Part shown: positions 17,840 to 25,206 of the stretch, piece after piece | Position numbering within the stretch: the first letter of the stretch is position 1 | Layout: each line of letters starts with the position of its first letter | Origin: Streptomyces sp. NBC_01353 | Lineage (GTDB): Bacteria; Actinomycetota; Actinomycetes; Streptomycetales; Streptomycetaceae | Direction of reading: 5' to 3' | DNA length: 64,000 nucleotides | Assembly (NCBI RefSeq): GCF_036237275.1 | Contig: NZ_CP108352.1 | Location: forward strand, 930,001 to 994,000 | Notes under the pieces: generated by a model | What the model was told of the DNA's origin: nothing | Databases searched by the model: none | What the model saw: only the letters and a program-made list of their open reading frames with translations | Program-made: the position numbers and the translations under genes

Positions 17840-18314
17840 TTCCGACTCCTCTCCCCCGTGTCCATGCCTGCGCAGCCGAAGCTCGTTTGCGCCACGCATG
17901 CATGATTTTCAGCCGCATTCGCGTCAGTCGTTCACGGCCACTCGTCGAGTGGCAATCCGCGCCGGAATTCCGTGCCGGAACACGGAGTCGTATCCCCCAT
18001 GGACCGGCCGGCCGCTGAATGGCGTGCGGCCGAACCGAGTTCGACCCTCGCGAGGCAGCGTGGTGCGGCTGTTCGGAGTCGCTTCCGGCTCCGTTCCGGC
18101 CGAGACACAGCTTGCTATTCGGAGGCCCGCTCGCGCGTCACTCCGGCCAGTGAATCCGACTAGTCCTTTGGGTTACGAAACCCCTCCTCCCAGAGGAGGA
18201 TCCCCACGCTCGGCGATCATGTTGGGATGGCCGCGGCGACGCACCGGACCTCCCACACGCGACTGACCATCGCGGACGGTGCGACGTCTCACGTAGAGGT
18301 AGGTTTAACGGGGC
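17840..18314. promoter_or_regulatory. Divergent control region between LanKC and the LuxR regulator
   Basis: This 475-bp gap separates leftward lanKC and rightward luxR and must hold both promoters. Two adjacent short dyads are visible: GGGTT-ACGA-AACCC (18170-18183) and CCTCCTC-CCA-GAGGAGG (18183-18199). They are candidate sites for the cluster regulator. I could not fix -35/-10 boxes with confidence. The stretch is less GC-rich than the flanking genes. Confidence 0.5.
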
Positions 18315-18977
18315 ATGACAATAGAATTACTCGTCGCACATGGCGAAGGGCTGGCACGTGCGGGGATCATCCAGATCCTCGAAGGCACGGGGGATCTCAC
18401 GGTAGTGAGCCAGACCGGAAGCAGTATCCAGGCGGTGCAGTTGAGCAGGACGCTGCGCCCCGACATCGTGGTGCTCGACGGAGGAAGCCACGAACTCGGG
18501 CATCCCGCGGTGATCCGGGCGATCACCGAACTCCCCTCCAGCGATGTTCTTCTGCTCACGCCGGCCAGATCGGACGGAGCCCTCCTGCGCGCGCTTTCGG
18601 CGGGTGCGGTCGGACTCCTCCCCATGGACGCCGGCGCGGACGAACTGCTTCATGCGGTCCAACTCATCGCTCAGGGCCAGGGGTTCATCGATCCCACGGT
18701 GATACGGACCCTTGTCCACTCCGCCGCACACCAGACACCCGACGAGACCGTGACTTCGGACGAACGATTCACGGGGCTCCTCACACCACGGGAGCAGCAG
18801 GTGCTCGCGTGCGTGGGCGAGGGGCTTTCGAACATCGACATCGCCAAACGACTGATGGTGTCGGAGAACACGGTCAAGACGCATGTGAGCCGCATGCTGG
18901 CCAAACTCGGGCTGCGCAGTCGGGTGGAGGCCGCACTCTCCATCCGAGATTCCTGGCATTCACGCGATGCCTGCTGA
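18315..18977 (+). CDS. LuxR-family regulator with degenerate receiver domain; contains a TTA codon
   Basis: NarL-like protein of 220 aa. The C-terminal HTH is textbook (LTPREQQVLACVGEGLSNIDIAKRLMVSENTVKTHVSRMLAKLGLRSRVEAA). The N-terminal receiver is altered: the acidic pair at the start is missing (LLVAHGEGLARAG), the phospho-acceptor-like Asp remains (IVVLDGG), and the conserved Lys near the end is Met (GLLPMDAGADE). Phosphorylation control is therefore doubtful and a ligand may act instead. Codon 5 is TTA (18327-18329), so translation should depend on the bldA leucyl-tRNA and be late in development. Divergent from lanKC, it is the likely cluster activator. No partner kinase gene is present in the window. 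Confidence 0.88.
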   Translation: MTIELLVAHGEGLARAGIIQILEGTGDLTVVSQTGSSIQAVQLSRTLRPDIVVLDGGSHELGHPAVIRAITELPSSDVLLLTPARSDGALLRALSAGAVGLLPMDAGADELLHAVQLIAQGQGFIDPTVIRTLVHSAAHQTPDETVTSDERFTGLLTPREQQVLACVGEGLSNIDIAKRLMVSENTVKTHVSRMLAKLGLRSRVEAALSIRDSWHSRDAC

Positions 18978-19047
18978 ACCCACCGGCACCACTGACATGC
19001 ACGTGCTGCCGGCCAACCCCAATCGATTCGAACAGGAGTCCCATCAC

Positions 19048-19299
19048 ATGACCACTTCCACCGACCAGGACCTGCTCGCCGCCGTCGCTGAGCTGCTGTA
19101 CGAGATCGCCGAGGTCCCTGTCGAGGACGTAAAGCCCGAAAGCTCCTTCAAGGACGACCTCGATGTCGACTCCCTCCTGATGGTGGAGTTCGGCATCGCC
19201 CTCGAGGACCGCTTCGGCGTGGCCATACCGGACGAGGACTTCTCCAAGGTCCGTACGGTCTCGGCGCTGCTCGAGCTCCTTCGGCCCGCATCGTCGTGA
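19048..19299 (+). CDS. Stand-alone acyl carrier protein of the lipolanthine cluster
   Basis: Discrete ACP of 83 aa that should carry the growing acyl chain or starter on a phosphopantetheine arm. The modified Ser lies in DDLDVDSLLMVEFG, and the rest is the acidic AcpP-like four-helix pattern (ALEDRFGVAIPDEDFSKVRTVSALLELL). The ATG at 19048 (MTTSTDQ) has AGGAG nine bases upstream; longer frames starting at 18967 have no site. It follows luxR on the same strand and ends at a strong hairpin terminator. It likely partners with the free KS, FabG-like and FabI-like enzymes and the second ligase. Confidence 0.92.
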   Translation: MTTSTDQDLLAAVAELLYEIAEVPVEDVKPESSFKDDLDVDSLLMVEFGIALEDRFGVAIPDEDFSKVRTVSALLELLRPASS

Positions 19300-19307
19300 C
19301 GACCGCC

Positions 19308-19351
19308 CCGGCCCGTCGTCCGTGCCGGCTTCGGCACGGACGACGGGCCGG
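19308..19351. terminator. Strong bidirectional terminator, 20-bp perfect stem
   Basis: Arms 19308-19327 and 19332-19351 (left arm CCGGCCCGTCGTCCGTGCCG) pair perfectly over a 4-nt loop. It lies between the rightward ACP gene and the leftward decarboxylase gene, which end only 8 and 5 nt away, so it can stop both transcripts. Confidence 0.85.
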
Positions 19352-19356
19352 GATCC

Positions 19357-20010
19357 TCACCCGGCAGGGGCCTGAGCGTTCCGCTCATGGAGGACCCGCG
19401 CCGTGAACCTCAGCGTCGCGTTGATGTCCGGCATCCCCGCGGCCACGCCCACCTGCGCCTTGTGCACCGACGTGCCGGGCTGCATGGGCGCCACGTGGTA
19501 GCCGTCCTCGGTCAGCGTCCGCAGGTTCCGCTGCACCGCGGGCCGGACCAGCGCACCCGCGGGCAGGCTCGGGGCGAGGACGACCGGGGCGGAGGTGGCA
19601 AGGACGGTGCTGAGCGCCAGGCTGTCGGGCATGCCTAGGGCGCACTTGGCGACGAAGTTGGTCGTCGCGGGCGCCACGATCACCAGATCCGGCCACTCAG
19701 CAAGTTCCTGATGCGGTGTCACACCGCGCTCGGTGTCCCAGTGCGGCCCCTCCACGGGAGCCTGGGTGGCCGCCGCCAGGGCCTGCCGGGAGACCAGCTG
19801 ATCGCCCGCGTGGGTGAGACACGCGCGAATCGACCAGCCGTACCACATGCGCATCAGCACCGCCCAACTGGGCAGTGCGGTCACCCCGAACGCCCCCGCA
19901 CCCACCAGGAGCACGCGTCCGCGGGGAAGTTCGATGTGGGGACGCCCCTGGGGCACTCCCTTGTCCACCGGAGGCTCACCGGAACCATTCTGGCTGAGCT
20001 CATTCGACAT
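19357..20010 (-). CDS. LanD-type flavoprotein cysteine decarboxylase (HFCD family)
   Basis: A 217-aa flavin enzyme expected to oxidatively decarboxylate the C-terminal Cys of the precursor to an enethiol, the step that allows avionin closure in lipolanthines. The FMN-binding region is RVLLVGAGAFGVTALPSW. The active-site His is His100 in HQELAEWPDL, matching the HxEL motif of EpiD. PATTN (114-118) corresponds to PASAN, and the substrate clamp is LAPSLPAGALV in place of PxMNxxMW. The start at 20010 (MSNELS) is preceded by GAAGGAAGAGG. It is on the opposite strand from the desaturase and 1.5 kb from lanKC, with luxR and ACP in between. It could also be an ordinary Dfp-like protein, but context argues against that. 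Confidence 0.9.
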   Translation of the reverse strand: MSNELSQNGSGEPPVDKGVPQGRPHIELPRGRVLLVGAGAFGVTALPSWAVLMRMWYGWSIRACLTHAGDQLVSRQALAAATQAPVEGPHWDTERGVTPHQELAEWPDLVIVAPATTNFVAKCALGMPDSLALSTVLATSAPVVLAPSLPAGALVRPAVQRNLRTLTEDGYHVAPMQPGTSVHKAQVGVAAGMPDINATLRFTARVLHERNAQAPAG

Positions 20011-20168
20011 GGCTGCCTCTTCCTTCGCGCAACAAATCATTGACCGAGCACCGCATTCGCAGTTCTGACCAGTGGATGGAATCAGAGAGGCCGAGCCCCG
20101 GAAATCATCCTGTCGAAGGATTCGACGTCACCTTTGGAACTAGCCCTCGAGGAAGGCGAAGAGAACCC

Positions 20169-21116
20169 ATGATGCCCAGCGACACGAAGATTCTGAAGGA
20201 ACTGGAAGAGGTGGTGGAGCGGGAGCTCAATCGCCATCTCTCCACGGCCAAGGAATGGTTTCCACACGAGTACGTCCCCTGGAGCCGCGGGCGTGACTTC
20301 GACGGCCCCCTCGAAGGCGAGCCGTGGGACGCACAGCAGTCGAAGGTGAGCGAGCTCGGCCGAATCGCGCTCACCGTGAATCTGCTCACCGAGGACAATC
20401 TGCCGACGTACCACCATGAATTCGCGACCCTCTTCGGCCGTGACGGCGCCTGGGGAACCTGGGTGCTGCGCTGGACGGCCGAGGAGGCGCGGCACTCCGT
20501 GGCCATTCGGGACTATCTCCTCACGACCCGCGCGGTCGATCCGGTGAAGCTGGAACGGGCCCGCATGTCCCACATGTCGGACCATGCGCCCGGCGACAAT
20601 TCAAGCCTGCTCGTCACCATGGCCTATGTCGCCTTCCAAGAGCTGGCCACCCGCATATCGCACCGGAACACCGGGCGTATATCCGGAGATCCGGACTGCG
20701 AACGCCTGCTGGCGCGTGTGGCGATGGACGAGAACCTCCACATGATCTTCTATCGCAATCTGCTCACCGCGGCGCTGGAGACGGCGCCCGATCGGACCAT
20801 GCGCGCCATTGCCGATGTCGTGGGCGGCTTCGCCATGCCCGGCGCGGAGATCCCGGGCTTCGAACGGGCCGCGGTGCACATCGCGCTCGGCGACATTTAC
20901 AACCTTCGCATCCACCACGACGAGGTGCTGCAACCCATCCTGCGGCATCTCGACGCGCTGGACCTGTCCGGCCTCGGCGCCCACGGTCTGCAGGCACAGG
21001 AGGAATTGGGCCTCCATCTGGAGGAACTGACGTCCCAGGCCACCCGCTTCGAGGAGCGACGCGCGGCCCTGCTCTCCCGTATGGAGTCACGGGAGACGAA
21101 GCGCCGCAACGACTGA
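20169..21116 (+). CDS. Acyl-ACP desaturase, soluble diiron type
   Basis: Ferritin-like diiron enzyme of about 315 aa, of the stearoyl-ACP desaturase family, which introduces a double bond into an acyl chain held on ACP using O2 and ferredoxin electrons. The iron ligands form two Glu + ExxH pairs: TEDNLPTYHHE with WTAEEARHSVAI, and AFQELATRISHRN with MDENLHMIFYRN. The start is at the ATG ATG pair (20169/20172), behind GGCGAAGAG. It is divergent from lanD and is the right border of the cluster. The free ACP nearby is a natural carrier. The lipid tail of the product is thus probably unsaturated; the bond position is unknown. Confidence 0.9.
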   Translation: MMPSDTKILKELEEVVERELNRHLSTAKEWFPHEYVPWSRGRDFDGPLEGEPWDAQQSKVSELGRIALTVNLLTEDNLPTYHHEFATLFGRDGAWGTWVLRWTAEEARHSVAIRDYLLTTRAVDPVKLERARMSHMSDHAPGDNSSLLVTMAYVAFQELATRISHRNTGRISGDPDCERLLARVAMDENLHMIFYRNLLTAALETAPDRTMRAIADVVGGFAMPGAEIPGFERAAVHIALGDIYNLRIHHDEVLQPILRHLDALDLSGLGAHGLQAQEELGLHLEELTSQATRFEERRAALLSRMESRETKRRND

Positions 21117-21153
21117 CCCGGGGAGCGCCCCCTACCGCAGCGCCCGCCCCGAC

Positions 21154-21726
21154 CTAACCACCCACGGATGTCAGCGCGTCGAGCGCGCGGTCGAGGGCGG
21201 CGAGAAGGGGCGCGTGCTCCTCGGGGGCGTACAGCATCCGTAGCGCCAGGCCGTCGGAGAGTGCGATGACGGCGTCGGCGGTCGCCGCCGGCTCGGGACA
21301 CGCGACGGTCTCCAGCCATGCCGCGAGTGCCTGCCGGATGTCGTGGTCGACCTGCCGCCGGATGGCGGCGAGGCGGGGATGGTGCGCCGCGTGGACGGCG
21401 AACGCGAGCTGCGCCGTTGCCTCGGCGCGGCGCTCCTCGTCGAGAGGAAGCGTGGTGAGGATCAGCTCACGCAGCGCCTGCCGAAGGGGCAGGTCCGTGT
21501 CCACCAGGGCCATCCGCTCCTCGATCCGCTCACCGGCCAGTTCGGCGGCGAGGACGAGCAGGTCCTCCTTCGTAGGGAAGTACTTCTGCACGGCACCGGC
21601 GGAACGGCCGCTGGCGGCGGCGACGGTCCGCACACTGACCTGGTCCAGGCCCTGTTCGGCGGCGAGTCGGAGCAGGGCTGCGCCGATCTGCCGGCGCTGC
21701 TCCTGCCGGTCGACGATCTTGGGCAT
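21154..21726 (-). CDS. TetR-family transcriptional regulator
   Basis: Repressor of 190 aa. The N-terminal HTH is clear (IGAALLRLAAEQGLDQVSVRTVAAASGRSAGAVQKYFPTKEDLLVLAAEL) and is followed by an all-helical ligand/dimer domain. The ATG at 21726 (MPKIVDRQ) has GGGAGAG at workable spacing; an in-frame GTG at 21735 sits too near that site. It is divergent from the DUF1707 gene, and a dyad at 21749-21762 lies between them. It converges on the desaturase. It probably controls itself and the divergent gene; a role in the lipolanthine cluster cannot be excluded. Confidence 0.9.
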   Translation of the reverse strand: MPKIVDRQEQRRQIGAALLRLAAEQGLDQVSVRTVAAASGRSAGAVQKYFPTKEDLLVLAAELAGERIEERMALVDTDLPLRQALRELILTTLPLDEERRAEATAQLAFAVHAAHHPRLAAIRRQVDHDIRQALAAWLETVACPEPAATADAVIALSDGLALRMLYAPEEHAPLLAALDRALDALTSVGG

Positions 21727-21748
21727 CGGACACACTCTCCCTCTTTGA

Positions 21749-21762
21749 GATACAGTCGTATC
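21749..21762. promoter_or_regulatory. Candidate TetR operator
   Basis: GATAC-AGTC-GTATC is a perfect 5-bp-arm dyad in the 56-bp space between the TetR start (21726) and the DUF1707 start (21783). It is AT-richer than its surroundings and placed where it can block both divergent promoters. Confidence 0.6.
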
Positions 21763-21782
21763 CTAAACGAAGGGGGAGAACG

Positions 21783-22211
21783 ATGATGAACGACCGGAGC
21801 CGTCCCGCCATACCTGACGTACGGATCTCGGACCAGGACCGCGACCGAACGCTCGCCGTCCTCGCGGCCGCCCTCACCGAGGGCCGGCTCGACCCGTCGG
21901 AACACGCGGCCCGCGCCGGAGCCGCCGTCGAGGCCCGGACCGCCACGGAACTCACCGCCCTGACGGCCGATCTGCCCGCCGTGCAGCCCACCCGCGCGGA
22001 GCGGGACCGCAAGGACCTCGCCGAATGGCTCGCGGAGTGGCGCTACTGGCTCGGCGGCCTGGTGATCATGTCGGGCATCTGGGGGGTGCGCTGCCTGCAG
22101 AAGGACGAGCTCACGTACTACTGGCCGGTCGCGCCCCTCGGTATCTGGGCGGCAGTCCTGATCGCCATCGCGATCTGGCCCAGCGACAGCGACACGAACG
22201 AGGAGCCGTAG
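21783..22211 (+). CDS. DUF1707 membrane protein (SHOCT-like N-terminus, two TM segments)
   Basis: Protein of 142 aa. The N-terminal DUF1707 region reads PDVRISDQDRDRTLAVLAAALTEGRLDPSEHAARAGAAVEARTATELTALTADLP, a very common actinobacterial cytoplasmic domain of unknown role. It is followed by two hydrophobic stretches (WLGGLVIMSGIWGVRCL and WPVAPLGIWAAVLIAIAIW). The ATG at 21783 follows GGGGGAG. It is divergent from the TetR gene and is its most obvious target. The function is unknown. Confidence 0.8.
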   Translation: MMNDRSRPAIPDVRISDQDRDRTLAVLAAALTEGRLDPSEHAARAGAAVEARTATELTALTADLPAVQPTRAERDRKDLAEWLAEWRYWLGGLVIMSGIWGVRCLQKDELTYYWPVAPLGIWAAVLIAIAIWPSDSDTNEEP

Positions 22212-22342
22212 CGGGCTTCCGCCGAAGGTACGGCGGTAGTTGGCGGAGCGCGCCGAGAAGCTCGGGGTCGCACTCCCTGAGTCCCTGGGGAAGGCGGCCT
22301 CGGGCTCAACTCGTCGACGGGCGGCGACCGGCCGGCGGTGAC

Positions 22343-22384
22343 GGACCGTCGATGAGGGACCGTCGGTGAGGGACCGTCGGTGAG
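22343..22384. repeat. Three tandem 14-bp repeats
   Basis: GGACCGTCGATGAG (22343-22356) is followed by two exact copies of GGACCGTCGGTGAG (22357-22370, 22371-22384). They lie in the gap between the DUF1707 gene and the sortase stop codon (22388). They could be slippage products; no function is evident. Confidence 0.85.
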
Positions 22385-22387
22385 GGG

Positions 22388-23062
22388 CTACTTCACCGCG
22401 TTCATCGTCGCGTAGACGACGGTGTTGGCCTGGTAGCCGGTGCTGCTGGACCAGCTGCCGCCGCAGGTGATCAAGCGCAGTTCGGGGCGGGCGGAGCCGC
22501 GGTAGACCCTGTCGTCGGGGAAGTCGTCCTTCGCGTGGACCTCCACCGCGTCGACCTTGAAGAGGGCGGTGCGGCCGTCCTGGCGGTCCACCGTGATCTC
22601 GGCCCCCTTCTTGAGGGCGCCGAGTCGGTGGAAGACGGCCGGGCCGGAGGGGGTGTCCACGTGTCCTGCGACGACGGCCGTCCCCGGCGAGCCGGGGGTG
22701 GTTCCGTCGGCGTACCAGCCCGCCAGGGCGGCGGCCGTCAGGGGTGGCGGTTGCAGGGTTCCCTCGGAGTCCAGCTCCAGGCGTGTCAGGAAGGCATCGA
22801 CCTTGATGGCCGGAATCCGGATCCTTACCGGGGGCGACGCCGGCAGCGGCTGAGCGCCGGGGCCGTTCGGGGTGGCTCGGGGAGCGGACTGTGCGCCGGG
22901 CGAGGAGCCTGCCTGCGTCGCCGTGGGCTGCGGAGGGTCGTTGTCACGCAGCGCGTCGGCCAGCAGCAGGGATCCGACGAGCGCGATCCAGGCGAGCGTA
23001 TTGAACGAAGGAGGGCGCCGCGGCGGCGTGCCGGTGGTCTCCGGCCTGGAGCCTTTCCTCAT
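22388..23062 (-). CDS. Class F-like sortase
   Basis: Membrane-anchored transpeptidase of 224 aa. It has a short cytoplasmic N-terminus (MRKGSRPETTGTPPRRPPS), one membrane segment (TLAWIALVGSLLLADAL), a Pro/Ala-rich linker and a sortase fold with the catalytic His in VAGHVDTPSG, Cys in LRLITCGGSW and the C-terminal strand NTVVYATM. Such enzymes cut secreted proteins at sorting motifs and attach them to the cell wall. The ATG at 23062 follows AAAGG; a longer frame to 23116 is less likely. It lies 95 nt after the gene for a secreted protein with a C-terminal membrane segment, a probable co-transcribed partner. Confidence 0.87.
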   Translation of the reverse strand: MRKGSRPETTGTPPRRPPSFNTLAWIALVGSLLLADALRDNDPPQPTATQAGSSPGAQSAPRATPNGPGAQPLPASPPVRIRIPAIKVDAFLTRLELDSEGTLQPPPLTAAALAGWYADGTTPGSPGTAVVAGHVDTPSGPAVFHRLGALKKGAEITVDRQDGRTALFKVDAVEVHAKDDFPDDRVYRGSARPELRLITCGGSWSSSTGYQANTVVYATMNAVK

Positions 23063-23157
23063 GGTCGTGATGCCTTTGCTCGGTGCCGGGAGCCCAGCGG
23101 CCCCCGGCCTCCTCACAGGGGCCGGGGGCCGGGGCTACGGGCCGGGCGGACGTATCG

Positions 23158-23757
23158 TCAGGCCGAGGTCCCCGCGCCCGCCGAACGCCGACGCATTCGG
23201 ACCACTCCGGCGGCAGCCGCTCCACCCAGCAGCAGGGCGCCCAGTGCGAGCTGGGTGCCGTTGCCGCCACCCCCTTCGGCCCCGGCGGCCCAGCCGAAGC
23301 CGGCGTCGACGGCACCGTTCGGGCGGCCGGAGATCTGGTACGTGACGGACTGCTTGATCCGCGGCGGGCACTTGAGGGTCACGGTGTCCGTGCCGGAGGC
23401 GGCCTCCTCGGGCACCTGGAACTCGCCCACCAGGACGCCCTTCCGGTCGCCCGGCAGGAGATGGAACTTTCCACCCACCTCCGACTCGCCCTTGCCGTAG
23501 GTCTCCTTGCCGCAGGCAGTCGTGGAGACGGTGACGGTGCTACCGGGGAACGCCTTCCGCGGGTTGATCCGGACGGTGCCGGCGGCTTCCCCGGCGGCGG
23601 CTCCCGCGGCGGGATCCCCGGCGGCGGCTCCCGCGGCGGGATCCCCGGCGGCGGCTCCCGCGGCGGGGTCCCATTCGGCGGCCAGGGCGGTCGGGGCGGA
23701 CAGGGTGAGGGCGACGACGATCAGGGCGACCGGCAGACCGCGACGTGCGAGACGCAT
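23158..23757 (-). CDS. Secreted protein with DPAAGAAAG repeats and C-terminal membrane anchor
   Basis: A 199-aa exported protein. The signal peptide is MRLARRGLPVALIVVALTLSAPTALAA. It is followed by three nine-residue repeats (DPAAGAAAG) and a compact domain with two Cys (STTACGKETYG, TVTLKCPP) that may form a disulfide. A glycine-rich stretch, a hydrophobic segment (LALGALLLGGAAAAGVV) and a basic tail (RMRRRS) complete it. This is the shape of a sortase-anchored protein, yet no LPxTG-like motif is obvious before the hydrophobic segment. It is upstream of the sortase and likely in the same transcript. Its function is unknown. Confidence 0.82.
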   Translation of the reverse strand: MRLARRGLPVALIVVALTLSAPTALAAEWDPAAGAAAGDPAAGAAAGDPAAGAAAGEAAGTVRINPRKAFPGSTVTVSTTACGKETYGKGESEVGGKFHLLPGDRKGVLVGEFQVPEEAASGTDTVTLKCPPRIKQSVTYQISGRPNGAVDAGFGWAAGAEGGGGNGTQLALGALLLGGAAAAGVVRMRRRSAGAGTSA

Positions 23758-24088
23758 GCTTCTCTCCTTCTAGGGAGCTTTCTCGGCCGGCCTGTCTGCG
23801 CGGCGCCTGTGCTGTGCTCCGTGCACGAGGCAAACGCCCGCCCGTGATCACCGCAACGCGAGAAGCGCGCGCAGGTGTCCTCCGGTCGGGTTGTCGTCCT
23901 CTCCTTCCGCCGTCGTCGTCGCAGGTCACAGCGGATCGGGTACCACACGAAAAGCGACGGCGCCCGGGCGGCGAACGGGCTAGCGTCCGTCCGGCGCGCG
24001 ATGCGCCGGGGGGACCTTCCGGGGGACATGCAGCCCACCCGGGGGATCAGCGGTGGCAGACCGGAACACCCCCTCATAGCTTCGGCAT
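23758..24088. other. Intergenic gap, divergent promoters presumed
   Basis: 331 bp between the leftward repeat-protein gene and the rightward beta-helix gene. It must hold two promoters, but I see no dyad or box that I would trust. Confidence 0.4.
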
Positions 24089-25153
24089 ATGACCAAACGA
24101 CAGATCGCCTACCTGGCCTGCACCGTGGCCCTCGTGGGCTCTGGACTGGGTGCCGCCGCCCCGGCGGCCGGCAACGCGACGGTGCATCGGGTGAAGCCCG
24201 GCGAATCGATCCAGAAGGCCGTGGACGCCGCGAAGCCGGGGGACACCGTCGTCCTCTCCCCCGGCACCTACCGTGAGAGCGTCCGCATCACCACATCGAA
24301 CCTGACCCTGCGGGGCTCGACCGTCTTCCCCACCGTCATCGTGCCCGGCAAGGCCGCTGCCGACGACACATGTGCCAAGGCCGGCCACGGCATCTGCGTG
24401 ACCGGCAAGGACGGCAGTCCCCTCAAGCGCGTCACCGTGCGCTCGCTGACGCTCCAGGGCTTCGCCAAGAACGGCCTGTGGGCGTCGCGGACCGACCGCC
24501 TGAAGGTCCATCGGGTGACGGCCGAGAAGAACGGCAACTGGGGCATCGCCCTGGAGAGGTCCGTCCACAGTGTGCTGACCCACAACGTCGCCCGGGACAA
24601 CGCGGACGCCGGACTGTTCGTGTCCAACACCACCGACACGGAGGCCGGGGCCGTCGACGCCGAGGGGACTCGGATCAGTCACAACCGTCTCTCCGGCAAC
24701 CGGATCGGCATCACGGTGCGGCGCCTGCGGAACCTGACCGTCGACCGCAACGAGGCGACCGGGAACTGCGCCGCCGTGTTCGTGGTGGGCGACGAGTCCA
24801 CGCCGCGCGCCGGGGCGATGAGCCTGCGCCGGAACCACATCCACTCCAACAACAAGCACTGCCCCAAGACGCCCCGACTGCCCTTCCTGCAGGGCTCGGG
24901 AATCGTCCTCACCGGCGCCGAGGAGACCCTGGTGGCGCAGAACCGGATCGAGGACAACGTGGGCACCTCGCCGCTGTCGGGCGGCATCGTGCTCTTCAAG
25001 AGCTTCGTCGGCGCCCTCAACGAACGCAACGAGATCCGCGACAACGTCGTACTTCGCAACGGCTCGGCCGACCTGGCCAACCGGGACACCGGCAAGGGCA
25101 ACACCTTCAGCGGCAACACCTGTGAGGTCTCGGAGCCCGCAGGCATGTGCTGA
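24089..25153 (+). CDS. Secreted right-handed parallel beta-helix (NosD/pectate-lyase-like) protein
   Basis: A 354-aa protein with signal peptide (MTKRQIAYLACTVALVGSGLGAAAPAAG) and a mature part dominated by short asparagine-rich turns (NLTLRG, HNVARDNADAGLFV, HNRLSGNRIGITV, RNHIHSNNKHC, QNRIEDNV, RDNVVLRNGS). These mark parallel beta-helix coils. The N-terminal QKAVDAAKPGDTVVLSPGTYRESV is the usual entry motif of this fold. Members bind or cleave extracellular polysaccharide. No catalytic set can be named, so the activity is open. It ends 53 nt before the O-methyltransferase on the same strand, probably by chance. Confidence 0.8.
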   Translation: MTKRQIAYLACTVALVGSGLGAAAPAAGNATVHRVKPGESIQKAVDAAKPGDTVVLSPGTYRESVRITTSNLTLRGSTVFPTVIVPGKAAADDTCAKAGHGICVTGKDGSPLKRVTVRSLTLQGFAKNGLWASRTDRLKVHRVTAEKNGNWGIALERSVHSVLTHNVARDNADAGLFVSNTTDTEAGAVDAEGTRISHNRLSGNRIGITVRRLRNLTVDRNEATGNCAAVFVVGDESTPRAGAMSLRRNHIHSNNKHCPKTPRLPFLQGSGIVLTGAEETLVAQNRIEDNVGTSPLSGGIVLFKSFVGALNERNEIRDNVVLRNGSADLANRDTGKGNTFSGNTCEVSEPAGMC

Positions 25154-25206
25154 ACGGTCGGCTCCACTCCCCCACCCACGGCACGACTGCACAGACAAGG
25201 CGACAG

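Noticed and set aside
17840-17899. ATG at 17899 as the LanKC start
   Set aside because: No ribosome site precedes it; the GTG at 17839 has GGAGAGGAG at proper spacing and gives the expected class III N-terminus.
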